A stretch of DNA of 64,000 bases from Arachis hypogaea (taxonomy: Eukaryota > Streptophyta > Magnoliopsida > Fabales > Fabaceae). The position numbers and the translations under genes were made by a program. Below are positions 22,634-33,459 of the stretch, piece by piece (position 1 is the stretch's first letter; every line of letters starts with the position of its first letter). The stretch spans positions 7,032,843-7,096,842 of the forward strand of contig NC_092044.1 in NCBI RefSeq assembly GCF_003086295.3, read 5' to 3'. The notes beneath the pieces are model-generated. The model saw nothing but the letters and a program-made list of their open reading frames with translations, was not told the DNA's origin and searched no databases.

Positions 22634-23553
22634 GGAAAAATTATTCTAAACGACCGTTAGGAAGATTTAATTATTAAAAAGAATTTTTAATGTCAAAATT
22701 ATTAAGAAGGACCAAATCTTTTTATATAATATTTAAGAAGAAGAATCAAATCTTTTTATAAGGAGATAAATATATCCTTAACTATTTTTCCTCAACCATA
22801 TTTATTTCAGTAGTCTTGACTACAGAAATTGAAAATATATTTTCCAACCTTCTACAATCATGCACCCATATCTTTTACAATTTGATATCACTCCATTTTA
22901 CTTCTTTCTTCTGTTTGAATACATTCTCCAGTTTTGGGAGTGTTTCTAAATGAATATCTTGCAACTTGATGTTATGCATAACATCTTGTTTTCTATTATT
23001 ATCGTCAGATTCTTCAAATATAACTTTGATTGACTCGCAGTTCGTAACCCTCAAGCAACTTAAATTCGACAATCTTTTAACCAAATTATAAGAAATCACA
23101 TGGACCAATTCATCACATTTCTCAATGATCAGAGTGTATAGTTTGTCCAAAAAAATTTCATGAACTTCAGAATTCCATATTTTGCACAAACTTTTTATGT
23201 TACTCAGTTTGACAGTCTTCAAATTTAGAAAAATTGCATCCTACTTTTGGTTCACAATAGCAAGCTAATTGAATTAGCAATTATGCTAATATGCTAAATA
23301 CATTTACTGCATTCAAAGTGCAAACAACTCATTTGAAATTCTTTTTTCCTTTCAAAAATCCTATCAAAGCTATAACTAAATAGGTCATTCACCGAAGGGT
23401 GTAGAAATTAATGTGTTGTATGGATATATAAATGTAAATAAATAATCAGTAATTTAAGAAGATAAAAAGATTTGGTCCTTTTTAATAATTTTGGTATTAA
23501 AAATTATTTTTAATAATTAAATCTTCCTAACGCTCCTTTAAAATAATTTTCTC
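22634..23553. mobile_element. Pack-MULE: 920-bp Mutator-like element with a captured CNL fragment
   Basis: The terminal inverted repeats are about 100 bases: GGAAAAATTATTCTAAACGA at 22634, and GAGAAAATTATTTTAAAGGA in complement ending at 23553, both followed by CGTTAGGAAGATTTAATTAT-type sequence. It is flanked by exact 9-bp direct repeats TTTAATTTA (22625-22633 and 23554-23562). Copy A has a single uninterrupted TTTAATTTA at the matching site. A 9-bp duplication with long inverted repeats is the Mutator signature. It has no transposase; it carries a host gene fragment instead. Confidence 0.9.
22875..23222 (-). pseudogene. Captured LRR fragment of a CC-NBS-LRR resistance gene
   Basis: A 115-codon minus-strand frame inside the Pack-MULE contains CNL-type LRR phrases: LYTLIIEKCDELVHVIS, LSNLSCLRVTNCESIKVIF and LPKLENVFKQ. 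The pattern of short L--L-I--C repeats is typical of legume CNL proteins with long C-terminal LRRs, a different class from the TNL gene around it. It has no NBS and no promoter of its own, though MULE inverted repeats can promote transcription. Confidence 0.75.
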
Positions 23554-24796
23554 TTTAATTTAAATTACTTGAATTGATACATCTTACGTTTAGCTTCAAT
23601 TTTTTTTATAAATTCTATAGGGAGGATAACCCGACATTTCCACCGTCGTGTAGGAATAAACTGTAGCTTTCATATTAAAAATCGAACAAACAACGTAACT
23701 ACCGAATAAGGATGGAAGTGGCTGGATTATTCGATAAAAATTCGTGGCTCAATCCATTTTAAGTTTAATTTGGCTTGTTTTATTAAGCAGACCAAATTTA
23801 AATTTTTTTATAGAATGTATTAATTAAAAAGATCAAATTATATATTTTTAAAAAATTTGTTGGGCCAATTTGTTAAAATATATTTTTTTTGTAAAATTAA
23901 ATTATTTTTAATTGAGACTTTTAACTTAATACGTACATTAAATATAAAATAAAACTAAAAAAAATCAATGACAATATTAATTATGATTGTAATTTTTTAT
24001 TTAAAAAAAATTTATAAATTATAAGTATAGTTATGATATGGGATTAACAGTTGATATGTAAATAAATTATACTTTATAAATTATAAATTATAAAATTTGG
24101 AATACATTTAATATTAATTTAAAATTTTTAAGTTTATTATTTTGAGTTATAATTCATGAAAAAAAATTTTTAAATAGATTTGTGAGCTTGTCAAATTTTA
24201 AACAAACCAAACTCAAATCTAAAAGAAATCAGTAAAAAATAACATACCTAAATTTAAATTATCTATTTACAATATAAACTAGACTAGTCAAAACTAAAAC
24301 TCAAATCTATTTCTGCTCGTCACCCCAAAACCAAATAACATTGCTTAATTGATCCGGTCATAAACTTAAAAACATTTGTAATACTAGAAAAATAATAATT
24401 AATAAATAATAAATAAAATACTTTTGCATTATTTGAAAATTACCAAGTTGTTAATTTAATTTAAGAAAAAATTTAGAAAATAGCACTTTTATTTAAATTT
24501 GGCTAATATTTAATAAATAAATAAATAAATAATCTCACACTATTAAAAATATTAATAATAACTAATTGATAATTATAAATCACAAAACTCACTCCTATTA
24601 ATTTAATGCATGACATCGCGAGAGGTACGTGGTTGCTTACCATAATTAATACAACCATACTCCAATACTGTTCTATATATATTTTCATTTCCATAACCAT
24701 AATATTAATAGTAGCGTGCGTGTGCATGGTGTTGGTCCTCTAATTTTTGAAAAAAAGAAAAAGAAAAAAAAAAACTATCTGGTTGAGAAGAAAGAA

Positions 24797-24820
24797 ATGT
24801 GTTCGTCTGCAGAAGAGTAA
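24797..24820 (+). pseudogene. Remnant of a TNL first exon (start codon and seven codons)
   Basis: ATGTGTTCGTCTGCAGAAGA is preceded by TTGAGAAGAAAGAA, matching the start of the TIR exon at 38018 (ATGTGTTCATCGGCAAAAGA after TTGAGAAGAAAGAG). Here the next codon is TAA and similarity ends, so the rest of the second receptor gene was lost at this point. Confidence 0.75.
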
Positions 24821-26587
24821 ATTATCAATGAAATTACAGAGAATTTTACATTCACTTTCGTACAACTTTGTCACATCAGTCTTTTTCTTATTATTACATG
24901 ATTATTATTTAATGTAATAAATTATATTACATAAAAAAGGCAATCCAGCAATCAAGTTGAAACGCTAGTATGAATAATACTCATTATATAGATAGGAAAT
25001 ATGAGAAATAGTTGATATTTAACTCTTTTTTAAATATCTTTCATCAACTCAAAAACAATTTTATGGATACAATAATATATCAAATTATAGAACGCTACAT
25101 CAATAAAAATTATTATATTTTATTTTAATTACATAAATAATTATAAAAAATAAATATAATTAAATTATTTATAAAATATTTTATATTATTAATATATCTA
25201 AATAAAACTCATAATTTATAAAAGGATATTTTTTTTATTCTAATGGCTTAACTTATGATTTTTTTTATTTTATCATAATATATTTATTATTTTCATTAAT
25301 CTTAAATTTATTATTTTTATTTAATTTATAAAAGTTAAGTTAATAGATATATTAATATTTATTAATACACCAGTATTAAGGATTATTTTAGACTACTAAA
25401 ATCCATACATGTTACATTAAGTTTTTAATAATTTTAAAAAATTTTAAAAATTAAAAGAATTTATTATTTTTTATTAATATTTTTAATTATTAATTTAATT
25501 TATTTATTTTAATAATATATATTTAAATATTAGTATAATATAGATTAACTATTAATAAAAAATAATAAATTCAACTTATTCTCGAATATTTTGATATTTC
25601 TTTAATAGATTTTGATCCTCTAAAATTTGAATTTTACTTTAAAAAATAAAATATAATCTCTCACCATTAATTTTATAAATAAAACAAAAAATAAATATAA
25701 AAAAACTATTTAAAAATAAAAAATTACACTTTATTTTCTAAAATAAAATTTAAACTTTAAAAAATTCAAATCCTCCTCTAATACCGGTGGATAACCCGAA
25801 ATTTCCATCGAGGTCACCAATCATTAATAACTGTGTGTGTGACCTGTATAGGGAGGGATAAGGTTTGCACGACATCATTCGCTAGGTCGTCGTTTACCAA
25901 TAGAATTCAATTAGTAGCCAATTATTTTTAGTTAATATTAATTAATTTTTTCGAATTTTAAATAATAAAATTTAAATTTAATATTTTAAATTTTTAAAAA
26001 TAAAAAACTAAAAAATAAAATAATTTTATAAAAAATATTAATTAAATACTAAAAAAATATAAGATACTAATATATTATTTATCAATTTATTACTAATAAT
26101 AATTAATTATTATATTTTAAACACATATAAAAAAGACATATCCAAAAAATATATTTATAAAGACATTTCTATTAAATACAGTCATAAAAAATATTTTTAT
26201 TAAATACATTCATAAAGACACTTTTATTAGACACAATTATAAATAAGAGTTGGCAGAAGTTGATGTGGGATTGAAATACTAAATATTTAAACATTAATTG
26301 TTTATATTTTTTATCTGATCATACTCTAAATTTTTTTATAAAAGAATTTTTTCATTTTTTATATATTATATTTTTTTTAAATTATTTTTTATTTTTTATT
26401 AATTAATTTTAATATAAACATATTTAATTAATATCTAATAAAATATACTAAATATTATATGTACTATTAATTAATATTTTAAATTATTATTTATTGACAA
26501 AAATTATTAAAAAAAATTATTTATAAATTTTAAAAAATTAATTTAATTAATAAAATCTTTTAAAAATAAATTTTAAAAATAACTTAC
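24821..26587. other. AT-rich intergenic DNA
   Basis: Very AT-rich with no coding frame. 25785-25830 has a GGATAACCCGAAATTTCCATC segment resembling 12270-12310 and 23620-23650, so a small further piece of the duplicated upstream region may lie here. 26100-26240 has loose TAAAGACA(C/T)TTTTATTA-like repeats. Nothing else is seen. Confidence 0.5.
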
Positions 26588-26887
26588 CCTTTTTCTTTTT
26601 GCTATCTTCCCTTTCTTCAACCTTTTTCAAAGCTTTTTCAACTATCATCAATCAATCAAAAGCATCAAAGTTATGCTCCAAATCATGAGATTGTTTCTCT
26701 TTCATAATATATAACAATTATAGTACAAAATCTCATGAAAATGCATCAATTTATCCATGGTTGATTGAATCAAAGGAAACATGAAATTCTACCCAATTGG
26801 CTTACTTATGGCTTAAGAAAGTGCATAAAATCTATTGAAAACAAAGAAAAAAAACTAGTGAAACTAGGCTAAGATGACCTGTCATCA
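26588..26887 (-). mobile_element. RE2 3' LTR, truncated
   Basis: On the minus strand it begins TGATGACAGGTCATCTTAGC at 26887, identical in design to the 5' LTR start at 35232. Similarity to 34935-35232 holds with a few substitutions and stops at about 26588, so roughly 300 of 1773 bases remain. Confidence 0.85.
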
Positions 26888-26925
26888 CAACACCAAACTT
26901 AAAGCTTGCTTGTCCCCAAGCAAGT
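26888..26925 (-). other. RE2 polypurine tract region
   Basis: On the minus strand, CTTGGGGACAAGCAAGCTTT is followed by AAGTTTGGTGTTG, directly before the LTR start TGATGACAGG. The same core occurs at the RE1 PPT. Confidence 0.6.
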
Positions 26926-27886
26926 ACTGAATTTATTGAGAAGAAAGAATGAAATGGAAGAGGATGTTTATGCTAGCAGAGTATTATTGGTAGCTCATAG
27001 GGTTTTATGCAGATATGTAACTACTCACTTCTTATTGACATTTAGGCCTAGAAAGTCTCCTCCAAGCATCAAGCAACACACTGCTATGACCTCTAATTAT
27101 TCCTTTGTCCTTGGTAACTATTTTTTTTCTATAAGCTTTAGTTCAGTGTCATGTGTAACAAGCTCTTTTCTTTATTTATGCTTGACACATTATTCACTAT
27201 AGACACTTGACTCACATTCCTTCTTAGAACATTGATGCCCAGCACCTCTTTGGGTTACTAAATGCCTTGTAGTTAGGTTGCTCTTGATAGTGGACTTTCA
27301 GTTGATAATCCCGGGTTAGTTAACCCAAGTTACCAAGTGTTGATGCACTCCAAAGAATTTAATAATCCAAGCAGATCCTAGTACAAAGACACCACAGGCA
27401 TATATTATAAGGTTCAAGCTATTGGTGTCTAGCTTTATTCTTTCTTCTTTTTATTTTTCTTGCTGCCACTTTTGGCTTTTCTCATTCCTACTTGTTTTTC
27501 TTTTCAACCAAGGACTTTTATTTTTGAGATTCATAGACAATGAGCTACTTTCTACTTAAAAGGAGAACAGTGTAGTTCTTTTATTCACTAAAAGTGAGTT
27601 ACCACACAATCACACATACATGCCACCACTTACTATTATTTGACTCCTAGCTAGCAATGAACCATCTTACTTCATGTTTCAAACATTTCTTTTATTGAAT
27701 TAAAAAGATACAGGGGACAGAACATGCATTTAGTTAAGTGAAAGTAAACACACAAGCACACACTTAGATTAGCTTACTTATTGCAAAGTTAAACAGGCAA
27801 GATGCACAATTAAAACAAACGACTACCAACTAGAAAAGCATGATCTTTCTTTATTGAATATGGTAAGCAAGGAGCAATTCCACCTT
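26926..27886 (-). mobile_element. RE2 3' untranslated region
   Basis: Non-coding spacer between ORF X and the PPT. The short plus-strand frame at 26906-27202 is antisense and has no recognisable content. Confidence 0.55.
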
Positions 27887-29388
27887 TCATTTGTCTTTCT
27901 TTTTCTTCTCACTTGCTTGTTCACTGGTTTTTCCCTTGCCTTTGCCTTTTAGTTTTTGCCAAAATCCAGCTTTCTTCATTGTTTCTTCTATTCTGTTTTC
28001 AAGGAGTATTGCCTTGTCTACTTCTCTTTCACTCCTCCCCTTGAAGTATTCATCATAAGTTGAAAATGCTGGTTCCATATTGTGTAGGTGTTCCGCAATA
28101 TAGCTTAACTTTATTTGACTATTTATGTTATAGTCAGCTTGAACTTCATACCTTGCATCTTGAAGGGTCGTGAATTCCTTGAGAGCTCTCATGTTCTCGG
28201 CTTGCATTTGGGCTAACTTATCGAATGATTCATGAGATTGAAAAGCTTGCTCCTCTTGTATCACTAGGAATTTTGATTCAAAATCCCTTTGTTGACTCAT
28301 CATTCTCAGTTGACGTTCCTCTTGTCTTTGTTGGTGTTTCTTGTACTGTGAATGATACTCTTCTTGCCTCTCTTGAAGTCCCATGTATTTTTGTGACAAA
28401 CCCTCAATTGCTTCTTGCATCTGAGTCATGTCCATGTTGTTATGTGGTTGGAATTGTTGCTGCTTGTTCCTCTTGTGACTCTTCTTCCTCCCTTGGTTCT
28501 TCTCTTCGCCTTCTTCTTTGTGGCCTTCGGCTTTGCTGTACTTCCGTCACAATCATCATTCTTTCAAAGGTTATAGGCATGCCCGGATTCAACCATGTTG
28601 GGCTCGTCCTCCATTGGCACCTTAGCCTTCATGCATAACCGCATAATGGTGCTTGGATAGTATAACCAAGCCCCAGCCGAATTCTTCTCCCCAATCTTTT
28701 GGATATCCCTTGCAAGGATTTCATGAACCTTCACTTCTCCTCCTACCATAATACAATGCAACATAACAGCTCTTTTCTTATTGACCTCCGAAGTGTTTAC
28801 TGTGTCCAAGATTGATCTCTTCAAAAGCTCATACCACCCCTTTGCTTCAGGGATGAGATCTCTTCTCCTCAAGTATTTGTGATTGTTGTTGGCATCTCTT
28901 TCCCAATTCGTGTTCACCACACAAATATCACTAGCAATTTCATCATAATCCGGATCTCCATTTATCCTTTGGTGGTAGCCTGGTTCATCAAAATGGGCTG
29001 TTCTTAGTCCTAAGACTTTCTTGATGGTGTTTGAACTAAAATCTACTTCCATTTCCCATACATAGCTCTTGTAAGTTGGGGCTTCACTCATATCAAGCCT
29101 TAGAATATTGGCATAGAACTCTCTTATGATATTTGCATTAATCCGAGTAATTGGTGAGGCGAGTTCTTCTCATTTCCTCTTTTTTATCTTGTCCTTCATT
29201 TCTTGGTATCCTTCATCTGGCAGCAGGAGTGGAACCTCTGGATATATCTTCTTCAGATTCATCCATTCAATTTGTAACTGATGGTACCAAGATTTGAATT
29301 TCCATCGGTCATATTCAGGAGTGCTTTCTTCCCCCGCGGGCTCCTTCCCTTTCCTTCGTTTAGTTCTTGAGGAAGAAGCCATGATCAC
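27887..29388 (-). pseudogene. ORF X of RE2: plant-transposon-type accessory protein, broken
   Basis: Three minus-strand pieces make up one ancestral protein. 29388-29170 has a basic N-terminus (SSRTKRRKGKEPAGEE). 29091-28564 is the globular core (RRDLIPEAKGWYELLKRSIL, AVMLHCIMVGGEVKVHEIL), which aligns with the RE1 ORF X core. 28435-27887 is a Q/E-rich coiled coil ending in KGKGKGKTSEQASEKKKKDK. Frames are interrupted near 29150 and 28500-28560. The shared order of basic start, globular core, coiled coil and basic end in two elements suggests a conserved accessory function that I cannot name. Confidence 0.7.
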
Positions 29389-30345
29389 TTGATTGGTTGA
29401 TCTTTTTGAGGTTAAGGTTGTGTGTGGAAGGTTTGAGGTTTTGATGTGCTCTTGGGAGAAAAGATGTTTGAGGATGAGATTACATGATGAGTAATGATGA
29501 AGGAAATAGAGTTTGAATGGTTGGAGTGCAAGGAGTGTGCAACTTCTTTGTTCATGTGCATGGCTTGAGGGTGGTGTTTTATAATCACTTATTTGAACAA
29601 TGGAGGGCTGGGATGCAATTGGACATTTTGCAAATCAAAGGTGTGCATGCAAAGTTGAATGAGGACAAAGCTTGCTTCTTCAATGGTCTTCAACGTGCTC
29701 TTTCCAAGGATGTGCAGAATCACTCCTTGAAGCATGTGATGGAATTTTGTCCTCGTGCTATGCCCCTCCTTGTCTTGTCTCTTTCATTGAATATTTTTTG
29801 ACCACCTAACCATCACCACAAAACAACATAGACAAATATTATCAAACGGTGACAAGAGAGTTCCTTATATTAAATATATAAACTATCATTCCTCATGTTC
29901 ATTTAACCATGACTTCTTTTATACGTAGCCGTGGAGGACACCAAACTTAATGTTTGGTTATATGAACCGAAATGTCATTTCCTCCAATCTTTACTCTTTA
30001 AAGTTCCCAATTCATTTTTGATTAAGGTTTCACAAGGAATGCTTTATTTTCTTTTCTTTTTTTTCCATTGTTATACTTCCATGAGATTCAAAACTCAAAA
30101 GACCATTGACTTTCATGACTTGTTACTGTAATATGTATTAGTGTGCCCGTGGGCACACCAAACTTAAAATTCAACCATATTCCTTCTAACGTCATGAATA
30201 CTTTTCAATTTTGTCTAAAAAGAATTGAAGTCATGTTGGCGTAACAAATTTTTTTTAAATTAGAATATTAAAGGCACGAAAATTAAATCATGGGTTTCCT
30301 CCCATGGAGCGCTCGTTTATTGTCACTAGCTTGACATTGGTCCCC
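29389..30345 (-). mobile_element. RE2 spacer between protease tail and ORF X
   Basis: Non-coding. CACCAAACTTAA motifs occur at about 29939 and 30157 (AAGTTTGGTGT on the sense strand), matching the PPT core. GGGTTTCCTCCCATGGAGCG at about 30294 corresponds to the RE1 GGTTGCCTCCCAACAAGCGC signature. Confidence 0.55.
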
Positions 30346-31194
30346 TTAGGGTGGTTGATGACTGAAATGGCGCAGCTTATCCCCCCTCACTGTAAATCTT
30401 CTCTGTGTGCCATTATGCTCAATTTCAATATGCTCAAAGGAAAGCACTTTGTTCACTGTGTAGTAATCTTGTGCTCCTTGCTGTTGGTATACCAATTGTA
30501 CCTTGTCATCCTTAGAGAACCCTTCAGTTGGGATCTTCTTATTCTTCCACCCTTTGTAAGCCTTCTTGTTTTTCTTTCTCTTTCTTGTTAGTTTTTCTTT
30601 CTTGACAGTGGCCTTTGTTGAAGAGTCTTCCCCTTTGGTTGTCACTTCAAGCTTTCCTTGATTTCCCTTTCTACTTTGCATATTATCAGTCTTTTGCTCT
30701 ATTGTGTTGTTGGTTTCTTGCTTCGGAAGATAATTACCAATTGCCTTGCTAGTTTCTTCCTTGCTATGCACGCTTCCCTTGTCAATTTCTAGACAATGGT
30801 TTCCCTCATCACATATTTGTGTTTCTGAAAACACTTTCAGGGTGATGCTTTCCTCATGCATTCTGATGGTTAGCTCTCCCTGTTCTACATCAATGATGGC
30901 TCTAGCAGTGGCTAAAAATGGTCGCCCAAGTATTATGGAGTCATCCTCATTCTCAGTTGAGTCCAGGACCACAAAGTCTGCAGGGAAGATGAACTTGTCA
31001 ACCTTAACTAACAGGTTTTCAATCACTCCCCTGGGATGTACCACTGATTGATCTACCAACTCCAAGGATATTTGTATTCGCTTTACCTCCCCTATGCCAA
31101 GTTTTTTCACCAAAGAGAAGGGAATTAAATTTATGCTCGCTCCTAGGTCACACATCCCATTGTTGATGAATAGACTTCCAATGGTTCAAGGTAG
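30346..31194 (-). pseudogene. RE2 aspartic protease fused to a remnant of the integrase C-terminus
   Basis: The frame shows SLFINNGMCDLGASINLIPF (active-site region with CDLGAS), then VHPRGVIENLLVKVDKFIFP, and SIILGRPFLATARAIIDVEQ. A long lysine-rich linker (about residues 150-210) follows. The tail reads YYTVNKVLSFEHIEIEHN and RRFTVRGDKLRHF. That tail resembles the end of a gypsy integrase (the V-KV-P-G--E----G--F-VNG-RLKHY pattern). The simplest reading is that an internal deletion removed RT, RNase H and the integrase core and left protease and integrase end in one frame. The protease part looks intact; the frame upstream toward gag is broken at 31186-31194. Confidence 0.7.
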
Positions 31195-33292
31195 GAAGAA
31201 ACTTCTAGGATCCTCAAGCTTAGAAGGGAGCCCTTTTCTGATTAGTGCACTGCATTTTTCTGTGAGCATTACAGTCTCCCTCTCACTCCAACTCCTCTTT
31301 TTGTTGATCAAATCTTTCAAAAATTTGGCATACAAAGGCATCTGCTCTAGTGCCTCAGCCAGAGGAATGTTTATTTCCATCTTCTTGAAGGTTTCAAGGA
31401 ATTTGTGAAAGTGTTGATCCTTGATTTCTTTGTTGAACCTCTGTGGATATGGCAATGGAGGGATGAAGGCTTTCTCCTTTTTCTATTGTCCTTGGATTGC
31501 TTCTTCCTCTCCTTCATGCATATTGGTTGGTTGGTCTTCTTTTCTTTTGGGCTTCTCTGTGTTCTTGTTTGGCACCACACTTTGATCATTGTCTTTCTCT
31601 ACATCTGTTGGCTTTTCCTCCTCTATTGGCTTTTTGCTACTCTCCACTTGTTTTCTTGTAGTGTCATTATTGCTCATCAATGTTCTCCCACTTTTTAACT
31701 GTATCACCTTACACTCTTCCTTAGGATTTGGAATTGTGTCACTTGGCAGGGAACTTGATGGTCTCTCTGTTGCAAAGTGTTTAGAGAGTTGGCCAATTTG
31801 TCTTTCCATGTTGGCATGTTCTTTATGGAGGCTTCTTGATTCTTGGCTGTCATTTCTTGGTGTTTCCACATTTTGTCTATCAAGGTTTCCAGGTTGGTGA
31901 TTCTTTGAGATTTTGGTGATGCTTGTGGTTAGTTGTGAGATGTGGGTGGTGGATGATAGGTATTTTGGTTGATGGGTTGGTTATGGGTTGGATAATGGTT
32001 AGAGTTGGGGTAAGTGTTTTGTGGTTTTCTGAATGAATTTTGGTTGTTGTTTTGCTGGTTGTTCCTTGGGTTATTTTGGGTTGTGTTTCTTTGCCATGGC
32101 TGTTGGCCTTGGTTATGGTTATCTCCCCATCTAAGGTTAGGGTGGTTATTCCAGGAAGGATTGTAGGTATCACCATAAACTTCATTCTGTCCAGAGTTTT
32201 GGTTATGCATGTATTGCACTTGCTCCTGTTGTTGCTCTTCTTGGCTTTCTTCATTTTGCACCCATACAGTTGATGGTTGGCTTGTGTTCATAGCTACTAC
32301 TTGAAGGCTGTCAATCCTCTTGGCCATTTGTTCAAACTGTTGTTGAATTTGTTGTTGCATCATCTTGTTTTGAGCCAAAATGGAGTCCACTCCTTCTAGT
32401 TCTAGTACTCCCTTTCTCTGTGATGGTTGGCGAGTTCTTTGATGAGCAAAGAAGTATTGGTTATTGGCCACCATGTCCACAAGATTCTGGGCTTCTTCAG
32501 CAGTTTTCATCAGTTGTAATGAGCCTCCAGCAGAGTGATCTAATTCCTCTTGAGATTTCAATGTTAAGCCTTCATAGAAATTCTGCAGCACGTCCCATTC
32601 ATTGAACATCTTTGGGGGACATTTTCTGATCAAAGCTTTGTACCTCTCCCATGCTTCATACAAGGATTCGGCATCTAATTGGGTGAATGTCTGCACCTCA
32701 GTTTTCAGCCTGATGATCCTTTGGGGTGGATAAAATTTGGCTAGAAATTTAGTCACCAAATCATCCCAACTAGTGATACTTCCTTGGGGAAAGTTTCAAG
32801 CCATTGTGCAGCCTTGTCCCTTAATGAAATTGGGAACAGCAGGAGCTTGTAAGTTTCAGGATTCACATCATTGGATTTAACAGTGTCGCAAATCCTCAAG
32901 AAGGTAGATAGGTGCTGATTTGGATCCTCCAATGGACTTCCTTCATAGGAACAATTGTTCTGGACAAGTGTAATGAGTTGTGGCTTCAGCTCAAAGTTGT
33001 TTGCATTGACATTGGGAGTAAGAATGCTGCTCCCACAGTGTCTTGGGTTTGTAAATGTGTAAGAGGCTAGGACTCTTCTTTGAGGGGGGTTATTGTTAGC
33101 TACTCCCCCTATTGCATTCAAGTTTGAGTGATTCCCTTCCATTTTGTGGTACTCTTCTTCCTCAGAGACTTTTTCTTCTCCAACAACACCTTTTCCTCTA
33201 GCTTCTCTTCTCAACCTCTTGAGAGTTCGTTGGTCTTGCTCAGAGAAGTGAGGAATCTCTCCTCTTACCTGTGTCATACACACGATCCACAA
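31186..33292 (-). pseudogene. RE2 gag polyprotein, frameshifted
   Basis: The N-terminal frame (33292-32753) contains NNFELKPQLITLVQNNCSYE and LLLFPISLRDKAAQWLETFP. An indel near 32780 moves the gag core into the next frame (32759-31929), with FLAKFYPPQRIIRLKTEVQT, AESLYEAWERYKALIRKCPP and DHSAGGSLQLMKTAEEAQN. A Q/N-rich tail and further broken frames follow (31869-31483, 31455-31186), the last with LAEALEQMPLYAKFLKDLI, conserved just before protease in this lineage. At least three frame breaks make it non-functional. Core motifs match RE1 gag at 7994-9676. Confidence 0.8.
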
Positions 33293-33431
33293 AGAACAAA
33301 CAGCAGCACTCTTGAGAATTGAGTGCAGTTAGTTGAGACAAAATCTCAAACAGTTAGTGGGTTAATCAAAATTAAAGAAAAAGTGCTTGATCTAAACTAC
33401 CACCTCACTTAATCATTGTCAATCTATTTCA

Positions 33432-33450
33432 ATCCCCGGCAACGGCGCCA
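33432..33450 (-). promoter_or_regulatory. RE2 primer-binding site, complementary to tRNA-Asp
   Basis: The minus strand reads TGGCGCCGTTGCCGGGGAT, complementary to the 3' end of plant tRNA-Asp including CCA. It lies 9 bases inside the end of the 5' LTR, as expected for first-strand priming. Confidence 0.85.
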
Positions 33451-33459
33451 AAAACTTAA

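Larger units (their letters stand above)
22133..24640 (+). repeat. Segmental duplication copy B (upstream region of a second TNL gene)
   Basis: Direct repeat of 11533-14305 at about 10.6 kb spacing, with the landmarks listed for copy A. It lacks the copy A MITE and the 12533-13494 block and has gained the 920-bp element at 22634-23553. Beyond the shared part it runs on to the start codon of a receptor gene at 24797, showing that the duplicated region is a TNL 5' flank. Confidence 0.85.
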
